A stretch of 64,000 nt of DNA, from positions 2,906,001 to 2,970,000 of the forward strand of contig NZ_CP066356.1 of assembly GCF_023278185.1 (NCBI RefSeq). Reading direction: 5' to 3'. Positions 8,436-17,505 of the stretch are shown here, piece after piece. A program made the position numbers and the translations under genes. The notes under the pieces are model-generated. The model was not told where the DNA came from. It saw only the letters and a list, made by a program, of their open reading frames with translations, and did no database searches. The stretch's first letter is position 1, and each line of letters starts with the position of its first letter. Origin of the DNA: Bradyrhizobium elkanii USDA 76. GTDB lineage: Bacteria > Pseudomonadota > Alphaproteobacteria > Rhizobiales > Xanthobacteraceae.

Positions 8436-10025
8436 ATGGCTGATACGACCACTGCTTCGCCCTCAATGATGACCGGCGCCCCGGAGTCCGAGCGCATCCA
8501 GCCGAAGCGGCTGGTTGCCTTCATCATCATGGTGTTCGGCATGTTCATGTCGATCCTGGACATCCAGATCGTCTCGGCCTCGCTGTCCGAGATCCAGGCC
8601 GGCCTGTCGGCCTCTTCGACCGAAGTGTCGTGGGTGCAGACCGCCTATCTGATCGCCGAAGTGATCGCGATTCCCTTGTCCGGATTCCTGTCGCGCGCGC
8701 TCGGCACAAGGCTGTTGTTTGCGATCTCGGCGTTCGGCTTCACCGCCTCGAGCCTGCTCTGCGGCTTCGCCTCCTCGATCGAGCAGATGATCCTGTGGCG
8801 CGCGCTGCAGGGCTTTCTCGGCGCCGGCATGATCCCGACGGTGTTCGCCTCGGCCTACACGATCTTCCCGCGCACCAAATTCCACATCGTGGCGCCGATC
8901 ATCGGCCTCGTCGCGACGCTGGCGCCGACCGTTGGCCCAACCGTCGGCGGCTACATCACCGACCTGATGTCGTGGCACTGGCTGTTCTTCATCAACATCG
9001 TGCCCGGCGTCATCATCACGGCAGGCGTGCTGGCGCTGGTCGATTTCGATCAGCCGAATTTCGCGCTGCTCGAGCGCTTCGACTGGTGGGGCCTGATCTT
9101 CATGGGCGGCTTCCTCGGCTCGCTCGAATATGTGCTGGAGGAGGGTCCGCAGTATGAGTGGCTGCAGGACACTTCGGTCGCGATCTGCGCCGCGGTCGGC
9201 TTCGTCTCGGCGGTCGCGTTCTTCTGGCGCGTCTTGACCGCGGAGGAGCCGATCGTCGATCTCTACGCCTTCTCCAACCGCAACTTCGCGGTCGGCTGCG
9301 TGCTGCAGTTCTGCATCGGCATCGGGCTCTATGGCTTGACTTATGTCTATCCGCGCTATCTCGCCGAGATCCGCGGCTACAGCGCGCTGATGATCGGCGA
9401 GACCATGTTCGTCTCCGGCGTCACCATGTTCTTCATGGCGCCCGTGGTCGGACGGCTGATGCAGAAGGTCGATTTGCGCTACATCATCGCCTTCGGCCTC
9501 GTGACCTTCGCGCTCGGCTCCTGGCAGATGACCTGGATCACCCGCGACTATGATTTCTACGAGCTGCTGCTGCCGCAGATCCTGCGCGGCATCGGCATGA
9601 TGTGCGCGATGGTGCCGACCAACAACATCGCGCTCGCCACATTGCCGCAGGATCGCGTCAAGAACGCCTCCGGCCTGTTCAATTTGATGCGCAATCTCGG
9701 CGGCGCGGTCGGGCTCGCCGTCATCAACGAGGTGCTCAACGACCGCACCGACCTGCACATCTCGCGGCTGCATGACCGCGTGACCTGGGGCAACACCACC
9801 GCGGTCGAGACCCTCAACATGTTCGCCCAGCGCATGCAGGGCATGGGCGATTCCGCCGTCATGGCGATGAAGCAGCTCTCGCAGATCGTGCACCGCCAGG
9901 CCGCGGTGATGGGCTATGGCGACGCCTTCTTCATGCTGTCGCTGTTCTATGTCGCGCTCAGCCTTCTGGTGCTGTTCGTCAACAAGCCGCCGTCGATGAC
10001 CGCGAGCGGCGGCGACGCGCATTAG
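8436..10025 (+). CDS. EmrB/QacA-type DHA2-family MFS multidrug efflux transporter
   Basis: A 529-residue polytopic protein with about 14 predicted membrane helices. The first helix contains the IMVFGMFMSILDIQIVSASL signature of the DHA2 family (family motif D1), followed by SWVQTAYLIAEVIAIPLSG. It would use the proton gradient to expel hydrophobic compounds, working with the upstream membrane-fusion protein. A repeat element separates the two genes, but order and direction fit one operon under the TetR operator. Confidence 0.9.
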   Translation: MADTTTASPSMMTGAPESERIQPKRLVAFIIMVFGMFMSILDIQIVSASLSEIQAGLSASSTEVSWVQTAYLIAEVIAIPLSGFLSRALGTRLLFAISAFGFTASSLLCGFASSIEQMILWRALQGFLGAGMIPTVFASAYTIFPRTKFHIVAPIIGLVATLAPTVGPTVGGYITDLMSWHWLFFINIVPGVIITAGVLALVDFDQPNFALLERFDWWGLIFMGGFLGSLEYVLEEGPQYEWLQDTSVAICAAVGFVSAVAFFWRVLTAEEPIVDLYAFSNRNFAVGCVLQFCIGIGLYGLTYVYPRYLAEIRGYSALMIGETMFVSGVTMFFMAPVVGRLMQKVDLRYIIAFGLVTFALGSWQMTWITRDYDFYELLLPQILRGIGMMCAMVPTNNIALATLPQDRVKNASGLFNLMRNLGGAVGLAVINEVLNDRTDLHISRLHDRVTWGNTTAVETLNMFAQRMQGMGDSAVMAMKQLSQIVHRQAAVMGYGDAFFMLSLFYVALSLLVLFVNKPPSMTASGGDAH

Positions 10026-10042
10026 GTGGTGTCATCTGTTTT

Positions 10043-10144
10043 CGTAGCCCGCATGAGCGAAGCGACATGCGGGACCGATCTCAGCAGTTCATCACCGAAC
10101 GTGACGCGGCCCCGGATATCGCTTCGCTCATCCGGGCTACGAAA
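10043..10144. repeat. Inverted intergenic repeat (CGTAGCCCGnATGAGCGAAG family)
   Basis: CGTAGCCCGCATGAGCGAAG starts at 10043. Its near-reverse complement, CTTCGCTCATCCGGGCTACG, ends near 10142. The two ~30-bp arms are separated by about 37 bp. This repeat type is widespread in Bradyrhizobium intergenic regions. No gene is seen here. Confidence 0.65.
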
Positions 10145-10308
10145 GTGTGCCGATGTCGCCGGGTTGAGTGCATCGCATCGGCCGCGGGCTGCGCCCGGTC
10201 GCGTGAATAGCTGATATCGTCGACACATTGACGCACTCACGCCGATGTTACCTTGCCAATCGCGCGTGATGCATTTATAAGCAGCGCTTCCTTACTCGAA
10301 CCGGGGAG

Positions 10309-10380
10309 ATGCGCATGAAGTCGCCTATTTCGCAGATCGCGCGCCCGCGTTCGACGGTGCTGGACGCTTTTACGCGTTAG
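10309..10380 (+). CDS. Possible short leader peptide upstream of the ABC exporter
   Basis: A 23-codon frame (MRMKSPISQIARPRS, then TVLDAFTR, stop TAG). GGGGAG lies immediately before the first ATG and is better spaced for the second ATG at 10315. Nine bases after its stop a 9-bp stem hairpin begins (10390-10414), and the ABC transporter starts about 70 bp later. Size, ribosome-binding site and hairpin resemble a regulatory leader, but the peptide has no run of one codon type and no recognisable family. It could also be a decayed gene start. Confidence 0.3.
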   Translation: MRMKSPISQIARPRSTVLDAFTR

Positions 10381-10389
10381 CTCCCGGCG

Positions 10390-10414
10390 CTGATCGGGCC
10401 TGATCCCCGATCAG
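10390..10414 (+). promoter_or_regulatory. Hairpin between short ORF and ABC transporter
   Basis: CTGATCGGG and CCCGATCAG form a perfect 9-bp stem with a 7-nt loop. No strong T-tract follows (CAAAACTTCCC), so it is more likely an attenuator or mRNA structure than a full terminator. Confidence 0.35.
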
Positions 10415-10487
10415 CAAAACTTCCCAACAATCTATCGACAATTTCCAGCGGCGCTCGCGGTCGGATTCCGCCCGCACGTCGCCTCAG

Positions 10488-12329
10488 ATGGAGCCGGCTC
10501 GCGCTGCAAAGGCGCGGCCGGAATGTGCCATGACCTCTCTGACGACCAAGCGGCCGGCCGCGATCCGGATCGTGCTTCCCTTTGTCTTCCGCCATTGGCT
10601 GGAACAGCCGCTCCGTGCCTCCGCGGTGACGGCGGGATTTCTCGGCGCAACCGCGGCCGACCTGTTCATGCCGGTGTTTTCCGGCCATCTGGTCGACGCG
10701 CTGACCGCGGGCGCCACTGATGCGGCCGCGCGCCATGCGGCGATGCTGGCGTTCGGCGCCATCGTCGGCCTCGGCGCGCTGTCGCTGGTGCTGCGGCTGG
10801 TCGGCATCCAGACCATCGTGCCATTCACGCTGAAGACGATGTCCGATGTCGGGCAGCAGGCCTTCATGCGGGTGCAGCGCTTCTCGACCGACTGGCACGC
10901 CAATTCGTTCGCCGGCTCCACCGTGCGCAAGATCACGCGCGGCATGTGGGCGCTCGATTTGCTGAACGACACCATCCTGATGGCGCTGCTGCCGTCGGTC
11001 GTGGTGCTGGTCGGCTCGATGATCCTGCTCGGCGTGCATTGGCCGCAGCTCGGCGCGGTGATCGCGGTCGGCTCGGTGATCTATGTCGCGATGACCATGG
11101 TGTTCCAGGTGCGCTACGTCGCGCCGGCCGCGCGGGTCTCCAATGCGTGGGACACCAAGGTCGGCGGCACGCTGGCCGACGCCTTGACCTGCAACGCGGT
11201 GGTGAAGTCGTTCGGCGCGGAGACGCGCGAGGACATCAGGCTCGATGGCGTCATCAGCCGCTGGCGCCGGCGGGTGCGGCGGACCTGGTTCCGCTACAAC
11301 CACACCTCGACGGCGCAGCTCGTGGTGCTGCTGTGCTTCCGCGCCTCGGTGATCGGCGGTGCGATCCTGCTGTGGGCGCAGGGCCGCGCCACGCCGGGCG
11401 ACGTCACCTATGTGCTGACCAGCTACTACATCATCCACGCGTACTTGCGGGATGTCGGCATGCACATCAACAATCTGCAGCGTTCGGTCAACGACATGGA
11501 GGAACTGGTGCAGATCCATGGCGAGCCGCTCGGCATCGTCGATGCGGATGACGCCGGGACGATCGACATCCAGGGCGGCCGAATCGTGTTCGACGACGTC
11601 ACGTTCCACTATGGCGGCCATCGCCGGCCGCTCTATGACGGGCTTTCGGTCGACATCGACGCCGGCGAGCGGGTCGGCCTGGTCGGGCGCTCCGGCTCCG
11701 GCAAGACGACCTTCGTCAAGCTGGTGCAGCGGCTCTACGACGTCTCCGCTGGCCGGATCCTGATCGACGGTCAGGACATCGCCAAGGCGACGCAGCAATC
11801 GCTGCGCAGCCAGATCGCGATCGTGCAGCAGGAGCCGATCCTGTTCCACCGCACGCTGGCGGAGAACATCGCCTATGGCCGGCCGGGCGCCGGCATGGAG
11901 GCGATCGAGCAGGCGGCGCGGCTTGCCAATGCGCACGACTTCATCATGCGGCTGCCGAAGGGCTACGGCACGCTGGTGGGCGAGCGCGGCGTCAAGTTGT
12001 CGGGCGGCGAGCGGCAGCGCGTGGCGCTGGCGCGCGCCTTCCTGGCGGATGCGCCGATACTGATCCTGGACGAGGCGACCTCGAGCCTCGATTCGGAATC
12101 CGAGGCGCTGATCCAGCAGGCGATGGAACGGCTGATGAAGGGCCGCACCTCGATCGTGATCGCGCACCGTCTCTCCACGGTGCGCAGCATGGATCGCATC
12201 CTGGTGTTCGACCGCGGCGAGATCGTCGAGCAGGGCACGCATGAGGTGCTGGCCGCGCGTCCCGGCGGCATCTATCGCGGCCTGTTCGAGCGCCAGGCGA
12301 CCGAGTTCGGTCAGGCCGCGGCTGAGTGA
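10488..12329 (+). CDS. ABC exporter, fused transmembrane and ATPase domains
   Basis: A 613-residue half-transporter. Residues ~30-330 form a type IV exporter membrane domain. The nucleotide-binding domain (about 365-600) has Walker A GRSGSGKTT, Q-loop IVQQEP, signature LSGGE, Walker B ILILDEATS and switch IAHRLST. It should act as a homodimer exporting a lipid, peptide or drug; the substrate cannot be told. An alternative start at 10530 (MTSLTTKRP) removes 14 residues. A short ORF and hairpin precede it and a strong hairpin follows it. Confidence 0.9.
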   Translation: MEPARAAKARPECAMTSLTTKRPAAIRIVLPFVFRHWLEQPLRASAVTAGFLGATAADLFMPVFSGHLVDALTAGATDAAARHAAMLAFGAIVGLGALSLVLRLVGIQTIVPFTLKTMSDVGQQAFMRVQRFSTDWHANSFAGSTVRKITRGMWALDLLNDTILMALLPSVVVLVGSMILLGVHWPQLGAVIAVGSVIYVAMTMVFQVRYVAPAARVSNAWDTKVGGTLADALTCNAVVKSFGAETREDIRLDGVISRWRRRVRRTWFRYNHTSTAQLVVLLCFRASVIGGAILLWAQGRATPGDVTYVLTSYYIIHAYLRDVGMHINNLQRSVNDMEELVQIHGEPLGIVDADDAGTIDIQGGRIVFDDVTFHYGGHRRPLYDGLSVDIDAGERVGLVGRSGSGKTTFVKLVQRLYDVSAGRILIDGQDIAKATQQSLRSQIAIVQQEPILFHRTLAENIAYGRPGAGMEAIEQAARLANAHDFIMRLPKGYGTLVGERGVKLSGGERQRVALARAFLADAPILILDEATSSLDSESEALIQQAMERLMKGRTSIVIAHRLSTVRSMDRILVFDRGEIVEQGTHEVLAARPGGIYRGLFERQATEFGQAAAE

Positions 12330-12335
12330 GCGAAA

Positions 12336-12373
12336 GCGCGTGGCTGATGGACATTTGTCCTTCAGCCACGCGC
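12336..12373. terminator. Bidirectional hairpin between convergent genes
   Basis: GCGCGTGGCTGA and TCAGCCACGCGC form a perfect 12-bp stem, and the loop itself contains GGAC/GTCC. It lies in the 51-bp gap between the ABC exporter stop and the convergent permease stop. There is no clear T-tract on either side. Confidence 0.6.
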
Positions 12374-12380
12374 GAATGCA

Positions 12381-13130
12381 TTATTTCGGCGCCAGTCCGT
12401 TCCACACCAGCGCGACGCCGGACAGGAACAGCAGCAGCAGCACGACGTCGGAGAAATTGCGGTCGCTGAGCGCGTGATAGAGCCGCGCGCCGAGCCAGGC
12501 GCCGAGCAGCGTCCCCGGAAACGCGCACGCCACCAGCCAGATGAGCTCGGGCTTCACGAGGCCGCTGGCGATCTGCACGCAAAGCGCGGCCGCCAGGATC
12601 GTGAAGTTGAAGATCTGGAACACGCCGCGGCGCTGCTGCTTGCCCCAGCCGCGCACGCTGGCCCACAGGATCGGCAGCGGGCCGGACAGTCCGGCGAGGC
12701 CGCCGAGGATGCCGCCGGCAAATCCGATCGCGCCGTCGGCCCATTTGCCGCCGAAGGCGATCGACATCGGCTTGCGCTGCAGGAACAACGCGGTCGGGAA
12801 CACCAGCAGGAAGACGCCGATGGTCAGCTTGAAGACTTCAGGATCGGCCCGCGCGATCAGCAGGATGCCGATCGGCACGCCCGCGAGGCCTGCGATGACG
12901 AACGGCCAGACCAGACGGAAATCGATGCTCTTCCAGATCGACGGCAGCGTCGAGAGTTGCGCGATGACCGAGCAGACCAGCACCAGCGGCACCGCGAGCG
13001 TCGGCGGCAGCACATAGAGCCAGATGCCGAGCGCCATCAGCGCGGTGCCGAAGCCGGCAAGGCCGGAGACGAAACCGCCGGCAAGCGCGCCGAAGAACAG
13101 GATCGCATAGCTTGCCGGAGTCATCCTCAT
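12381..13130 (-). CDS. TauE/SafE-family sulfite/anion exporter-like permease
   Basis: A 249-residue membrane protein with about eight hydrophobic segments and the duplicated TauE/SafE pattern: GGFVSGLAGFGTALMALG near the N-terminus and GGILGGLAGLSGPLPILW in the second half. Members move sulfonates, sulfite or other organic anions; the substrate here is unknown. I chose the ATG at 13130 over the longer frame start (13307), because the extra ~59 residues are polar and unlike the family; 13124 is also possible. It is divergent from the alpha/beta hydrolase gene. Confidence 0.83.
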   Translation of the reverse strand: MRMTPASYAILFFGALAGGFVSGLAGFGTALMALGIWLYVLPPTLAVPLVLVCSVIAQLSTLPSIWKSIDFRLVWPFVIAGLAGVPIGILLIARADPEVFKLTIGVFLLVFPTALFLQRKPMSIAFGGKWADGAIGFAGGILGGLAGLSGPLPILWASVRGWGKQQRRGVFQIFNFTILAAALCVQIASGLVKPELIWLVACAFPGTLLGAWLGARLYHALSDRNFSDVVLLLLFLSGVALVWNGLAPK

Positions 13131-13229
13131 CTCGTTCTTATGATCGTTGCCGGGACGTTTACACGACGCAAGCTGTGGGTACACTTCAAAATCGCGGCTC
13201 ATCAACGATAATCGGAACGGAAGCATCCC

Positions 13230-13946
13230 ATGACTGCGAATTCGCAAAAAACCTTTCTGGTCTGTCACGGCGCCTGGTCGGCAGGCTGGGCATGGAAGAA
13301 GATGCATTCCCTAATGCAGGCCGCCGGGCATCGGCTGGTCACGCCGAGCTACACCGGGCTCGGTGAGCGCGCGCACCTTGCGCATCAAGGGCTCGACCTC
13401 GAAGCGCATATCCAGGATGTGCTCAGCGTCATCAGTTACGAGGACCTGCACGACATCGTGCTGATCGGGCACTCCTATGGCGGCATGGTCGCGACCGGCG
13501 TCGCCGACCGGGTGCGCGAGCGCATCGCGCAGATGATCTATATCGACGCCTTCGTGCCGCGCGACGGCCAGTCGCTGTTCGATCTCAACGAATCGGCCAT
13601 CGAGACCATGCGTGAGTTCGCGAGCGATGGCGACGGCTGGCGTATTCCGCCGATGCCGGTGCCGCCGGACACGTCCGCCGCCGACGTCGAATGGCTGACC
13701 GCGCGGCGCGTCGACATGCCGATCAAATGCTTCGAGCAGAAATTGAGGTTGAAGCACGGCGAGACGAGCCTGCCACGCAGCTACATCTACGCCACCCGCG
13801 CCACGCAGGCCGACACGTTCCGCCAGTTCGCCAACCGCATCAAGAACGAAGCCGGCTGGCGTTATTTCGAGATCGACGCCAGCCATTCGCCGAACGTCAC
13901 CGCGCCGGAGGCGCTGATGGCGATGCTCATGGAGATTGCCGCCTAG
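13230..13946 (+). CDS. Alpha/beta-hydrolase fold esterase
   Basis: A 238-residue cytoplasmic hydrolase. The core starts FLVCHGAWSAGWAWKK (oxyanion HGAW), the nucleophile elbow is GHSYGG with Ser near residue 78, an acidic residue follows in IYIDAFVP, and the catalytic His is in IDASHSPN near the C-terminus. The HGAWSAGWAWKK and GHSYGG context resembles the small esterases related to plant methyl-salicylate esterases and hydroxynitrile lyases. The substrate is unknown. It is divergent from the permease and convergent with the arylsulfatase. Confidence 0.85.
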   Translation: MTANSQKTFLVCHGAWSAGWAWKKMHSLMQAAGHRLVTPSYTGLGERAHLAHQGLDLEAHIQDVLSVISYEDLHDIVLIGHSYGGMVATGVADRVRERIAQMIYIDAFVPRDGQSLFDLNESAIETMREFASDGDGWRIPPMPVPPDTSAADVEWLTARRVDMPIKCFEQKLRLKHGETSLPRSYIYATRATQADTFRQFANRIKNEAGWRYFEIDASHSPNVTAPEALMAMLMEIAA

Positions 13947-13993
13947 TCGGCGGCGCATTGCTCTTGAAAACGCCGCCGCGCGATGGACCGCAG

Positions 13994-14027
13994 GTGCGGG
14001 CTCTCCGCCGGGTGGCGCGGCCCGCAC
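13994..14027. terminator. Hairpin between convergent hydrolase and arylsulfatase genes
   Basis: GTGCGGGC and GCCCGCAC (8-bp perfect arms, 18-nt loop with its own GC-rich pairing) lie in the 94-bp gap. No T-tract, so intrinsic termination is uncertain. Confidence 0.4.
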
Positions 14028-14040
14028 GCATGCTGTGAGA

Positions 14041-16548
14041 TCAGTCGGCGCTGGCCTTTTCCTGCATCGCCGCCTGCAGTTTTTTGATGTCCGCGGGCGT
14101 GAGTTGCGGCCGGTCGACCTCGATCGTGAGTTTGTTGAGCTTGGCCGTCAACGGGAATGGGGGCTTGTAGTCTGCATCGTTCACGCCCGTGAGCGTGTCG
14201 GAGCCGACGTCGAAGCTCTCATCCCACTGCAGGATCATCGGCAGGGTCTTCTGCATTCGCTTCGTGGCGACTTCCTTGCCGTCTACCTTCAGCGTGCCGG
14301 TGCCGGGCTGTGCCAGGCCGCTGAAGTTGTTGTACTGCAGCGTGCCAGCACCGATGCCTTCGTATTTGAAATCAAACTCGACCGTATGTCGGCCTGGCGA
14401 CAGTGCATCCGGACCTTCCCATTTGATGCGTTCGAGGTCGACCATGTTCCATAGGAACACAGGCTTGCCCTGCAGCAGGTAGAAGCCATAGCCGGCGAAG
14501 CGGCCTCCGGAGGTCAGGATCATGCCCTCGGCGCCGCCTTGCGGCACGTCGATGTCGGCGGTGATCGTGTAGGAGGCGTTGAGCAGCAGGGGCGAGTCAC
14601 CCTGCGGCAATCCCGTCATCGGCCGCGTGTACACGAATTCCTTGCGACCGGCGGTGATGTTCGGGCGCGGTGCCACGATGCGGGCCGCGACGGAAGCATC
14701 GAGCGGGAAGACCTGGTACTTCTTGGCTTCCGCAACGAACTTCTGCCGCATCTCCTTTACCTTTTGCGGGTTCTGCGCCGCGATGTCGTCGGTCTGGCTG
14801 AAGTCCTTGTTCAGGTTGTAGAGCTGGAAGACCTGGTTGTTGAGCGGATCCGGGTTCGCCGGACCGAACGCCTCCCACGGCGCACGGTTGACCTTGGTGG
14901 ACAGCATCCAACCGTCGTCATAGAGCGCCCACTGGCCCATCATCTCGAAGTACTGGGTCTTGTGGCGGGACGCGATCTTGGCGTTCGCCTTGTCGAAGGT
15001 GTAGGCAAAGCTCGTGCCTTCGATTGGCGCCTGCTTGATGCCGTCCACCATTTCCGGCGGTCGGATACTGGCGGCCTCGAGGATCGTCGGCACGACGTCG
15101 ATCACATGCACGAACTGCTCGCGCAAGGCTCCCTTGTCCTTGATGCGTGCCGGCCATGACACCACCATGTTCTGGTTGATGCCGCCGAGCCTGGAAGCGT
15201 TCTGCTTGAACCAGTCGAACGGGGTATCAAATGCCCATGACCAGCCGGCCGACATGTGGTTGTAGGTCTGTTCGGTGCCCCAGACGTCGTAGAACTTCAT
15301 CTGTACATCGACCGGGAGTTCATTCAAGCCGTTGAAGAACGCAACTTCGTTTGGCGTGCCGAGCGGTCCGCCTTCCGCGCTGGTGCCGTTGTCGCCGTTG
15401 ATGTAGATGACGAGCGTGTTGTCGAGCCTGCCGAGGTCCTGGAATTGCTGGATCACGCGGCCAATCTCGTGGTCGCTGTAAGCGGCGTAGGCGGCAAAGA
15501 CCTCGACCTGGCGGATGAAGAGTTTCTTCTCATCGGCGCTAAGCTGGTCCCACGGCTTCAGCATTTCCTTGGGCCATGGTGCCAGCTTGGTGTCCTTCGG
15601 AACCACGCCGAGCCGCTTCTGGTTCTCCAGGATGCGCTCGCGCACCTTCTCGTAGCCGTCGTCGAACAGGTGCATCGCGCTGATCTTGTCCACCCAATCC
15701 TTGGTCGGGTGATGCGGCGCATGCGTCGCGCCCGGCGCATATTTGATGAAGAGCGGCTTCGACGGATCGGTCTGGTGCATCCGTGTCATCCAATCGATGG
15801 CGTCGTCCGCCATCGCGGTGACGAGGTTCCAGGTGCCCGGGGGCTTGCCCTGGAACGGATAGATCTGCGTCGTGTTGCGGAAGAGATTGGGCTCCCACTG
15901 GTTGGCGTCGCCTCCGACGAAGCCGTAGAAATACTCGAAGCCCATGCCGATCGGCCACTGGTCGAACGGGCCGACCTGGCTCGCCGTGTAGACCGGCGTG
16001 TTGTGGTCCTTGCCGAACCAGGACGTGCCGTAGCCATTGTCGAGCAGGATCCGTCCGATCGTCGCCTTGTCCTTGCCAATGATGCTGTTGTAACCGGGGA
16101 AGCCGGTCGACTGCTCCGAGATCACGCCGAAGCCGGCGGAATGGTGATTGCGTCCGGTGATCAGCGCCGCGCGGGTCGGCGAGCAAAGTGCGGTGGAGAA
16201 GACGCGGTTGTAGCGCAGGCCCTCATTGGCGATGCGGTCCATCGTCGGCGTCGGGATGACGCCGCCAAAGGTGCTCGGCACGCCGAAGCCGGCGTCGTCG
16301 GTGATGATCAGGAGCACGTTCGGTGCGTCCTTGGGCGGGGCGACACGCGGCGGCCACCAGGGCTTCGATTGCAGGGCGCCGTCCTTGATAACGCCGCCGA
16401 ACTTGGGATCGGGTGGCGGAAGCTGCCTTCCGTCGATCGCTGCCGTGGCGCTGGGCGAGCCGGGTGCAGCGGTGTTTTGCTGGGCTAGCGCCGAAGTGGA
16501 GATGAGCAATCCAAGGGTAAGAGCCGACACAGCTTTCGGGCAATGCAT
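14041..16548 (-). CDS. Periplasmic arylsulfatase (sulfatase family S1)
   Basis: An 835-residue exported enzyme. An N-terminal signal peptide (about residues 1-22, ending SALAQ) precedes the sulfatase core. The metal-binding IITDDAGFG is at 81-89 and the sulfatase motif CSPTR at 122-126, followed by TGRNHHSAGFG. Cys122 would be converted to formylglycine by an FGE-type enzyme, which is not in this window. A C-terminal region (~620-835) forms an extra beta-rich domain, as in long bacterial arylsulfatases. It would release sulfate from organic sulfate esters, probably for sulfur supply. The upstream gap is 258 bp with no neighbour in the same operon. Confidence 0.92.
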   Translation of the reverse strand: MHCPKAVSALTLGLLISTSALAQQNTAAPGSPSATAAIDGRQLPPPDPKFGGVIKDGALQSKPWWPPRVAPPKDAPNVLLIITDDAGFGVPSTFGGVIPTPTMDRIANEGLRYNRVFSTALCSPTRAALITGRNHHSAGFGVISEQSTGFPGYNSIIGKDKATIGRILLDNGYGTSWFGKDHNTPVYTASQVGPFDQWPIGMGFEYFYGFVGGDANQWEPNLFRNTTQIYPFQGKPPGTWNLVTAMADDAIDWMTRMHQTDPSKPLFIKYAPGATHAPHHPTKDWVDKISAMHLFDDGYEKVRERILENQKRLGVVPKDTKLAPWPKEMLKPWDQLSADEKKLFIRQVEVFAAYAAYSDHEIGRVIQQFQDLGRLDNTLVIYINGDNGTSAEGGPLGTPNEVAFFNGLNELPVDVQMKFYDVWGTEQTYNHMSAGWSWAFDTPFDWFKQNASRLGGINQNMVVSWPARIKDKGALREQFVHVIDVVPTILEAASIRPPEMVDGIKQAPIEGTSFAYTFDKANAKIASRHKTQYFEMMGQWALYDDGWMLSTKVNRAPWEAFGPANPDPLNNQVFQLYNLNKDFSQTDDIAAQNPQKVKEMRQKFVAEAKKYQVFPLDASVAARIVAPRPNITAGRKEFVYTRPMTGLPQGDSPLLLNASYTITADIDVPQGGAEGMILTSGGRFAGYGFYLLQGKPVFLWNMVDLERIKWEGPDALSPGRHTVEFDFKYEGIGAGTLQYNNFSGLAQPGTGTLKVDGKEVATKRMQKTLPMILQWDESFDVGSDTLTGVNDADYKPPFPLTAKLNKLTIEVDRPQLTPADIKKLQAAMQEKASAD

Positions 16549-16806
16549 GGTGACGCTCCCAATTCAAAAAATATGGGCAGCGTCACTTATTACGCCGTTG
16601 CAACATTGATCTAAGTCAAGCCCGGGAAAGCGCGGGTGGAGATTGGGCTGATCCCGGCCAGGTCAGCGGCATTGACCAATGCCGGCGAAATGCCGCGCCG
16701 CGCGTCCGTTTCAGCATGCGGGAGGCCGCGCGCAACCGCGACAGCTGGCGCATCCCGCCGATGCCGACGCCGCGTCGAAATCAATCAGACGCGGTTGTTG
16801 CCCGGG

Positions 16807-17334
16807 TCATGCACCGCGCGCGTCGCGCACGGCCTGAGCGACCTTTGTCGCCTGCGATACGCGTCCGATCTTCGCGCCTGCAACGATCTTTCGTCGGCGT
16901 TCGCTCGGCTTCGACGCCATGCCTTCGCTCGCGGTGGCTCCAGCCGGGGGACGCGTCGTGAAGTTCGCGGCCCGGTGCAGTGCGAGGGCCTTTCGAGCCG
17001 CTTCGACATGTGCCGTCCGGGCTGCCAAATTGTGCTGACGCCGGAGCTCCGTGTTGACCCGTTTCAGCGCTGCCGCGAACACCTGCTTACGCTCCGAAGC
17101 ATGCTTGGCGGTTCCCGGAAAGCTCGTGCCGCGAGCCTCGGCCTTTCCGCGGCTCTCTCGTTGCTTTTGGCGGCCGACCGTTCGCTCCTTGTCGCGCATC
17201 TTGCGCAAGCGGGGTCGCATGGCCTCGAGCTCAGCCACCTCGACGCTGTAGATGGCGGGATGATGCGTCAGGCGGATCGCCTCATATTCTTCATGGCTGA
17301 GGATGCTGCGTTCGAACTTGCAGGCGACCGACAT
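16807..17334 (-). CDS. Hypothetical basic protein
   Basis: A 175-residue protein rich in Arg, Lys and Ala, with no membrane helix or signal peptide. The N-terminus reads SHEEYEAIRLTHHPAIYSV; a charged helical middle (RLRKMRDKERTVGRQKQRESR) and an Ala-rich basic tail follow. I do not recognise a named domain; from memory, similar basic proteins are annotated as hypothetical in Bradyrhizobium. The start is well supported: AGGAGG lies 7 nt before the ATG on the minus strand. The overlapping + strand frame has no such support. The composition suggests nucleic-acid binding, but that is only inference. Confidence 0.65.
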   Translation of the reverse strand: MSVACKFERSILSHEEYEAIRLTHHPAIYSVEVAELEAMRPRLRKMRDKERTVGRQKQRESRGKAEARGTSFPGTAKHASERKQVFAAALKRVNTELRRQHNLAARTAHVEAARKALALHRAANFTTRPPAGATASEGMASKPSERRRKIVAGAKIGRVSQATKVAQAVRDARGA

Positions 17335-17505
17335 TCCTATTCCTCCTTTTGATCTTCTTGAATCTCGGGGCAGAAGGACACGTCCGGCTCTGGCGGATCA
17401 TAGCTGCAATGCCGCCGGATGGCTAATCCGCCACTATGCAAACTCGGCCAGCGCTTCGATCGCAGCGATCGATTGCCTTGCTATGGCGTCAAAGCACAGT
17501 GGCTG

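Noticed and set aside
8463..10022. 519-residue minus-strand frame antisense to the MFS gene
   Set aside because: The His/Arg/Glu-rich shadow has no domain. The + strand frame has clear DHA2 motifs.
16636..17352. 238-residue + strand frame opposite the basic hypothetical gene
   Set aside because: It has no ribosome-binding site or domain. The minus-strand frame has AGGAGG at ideal spacing.
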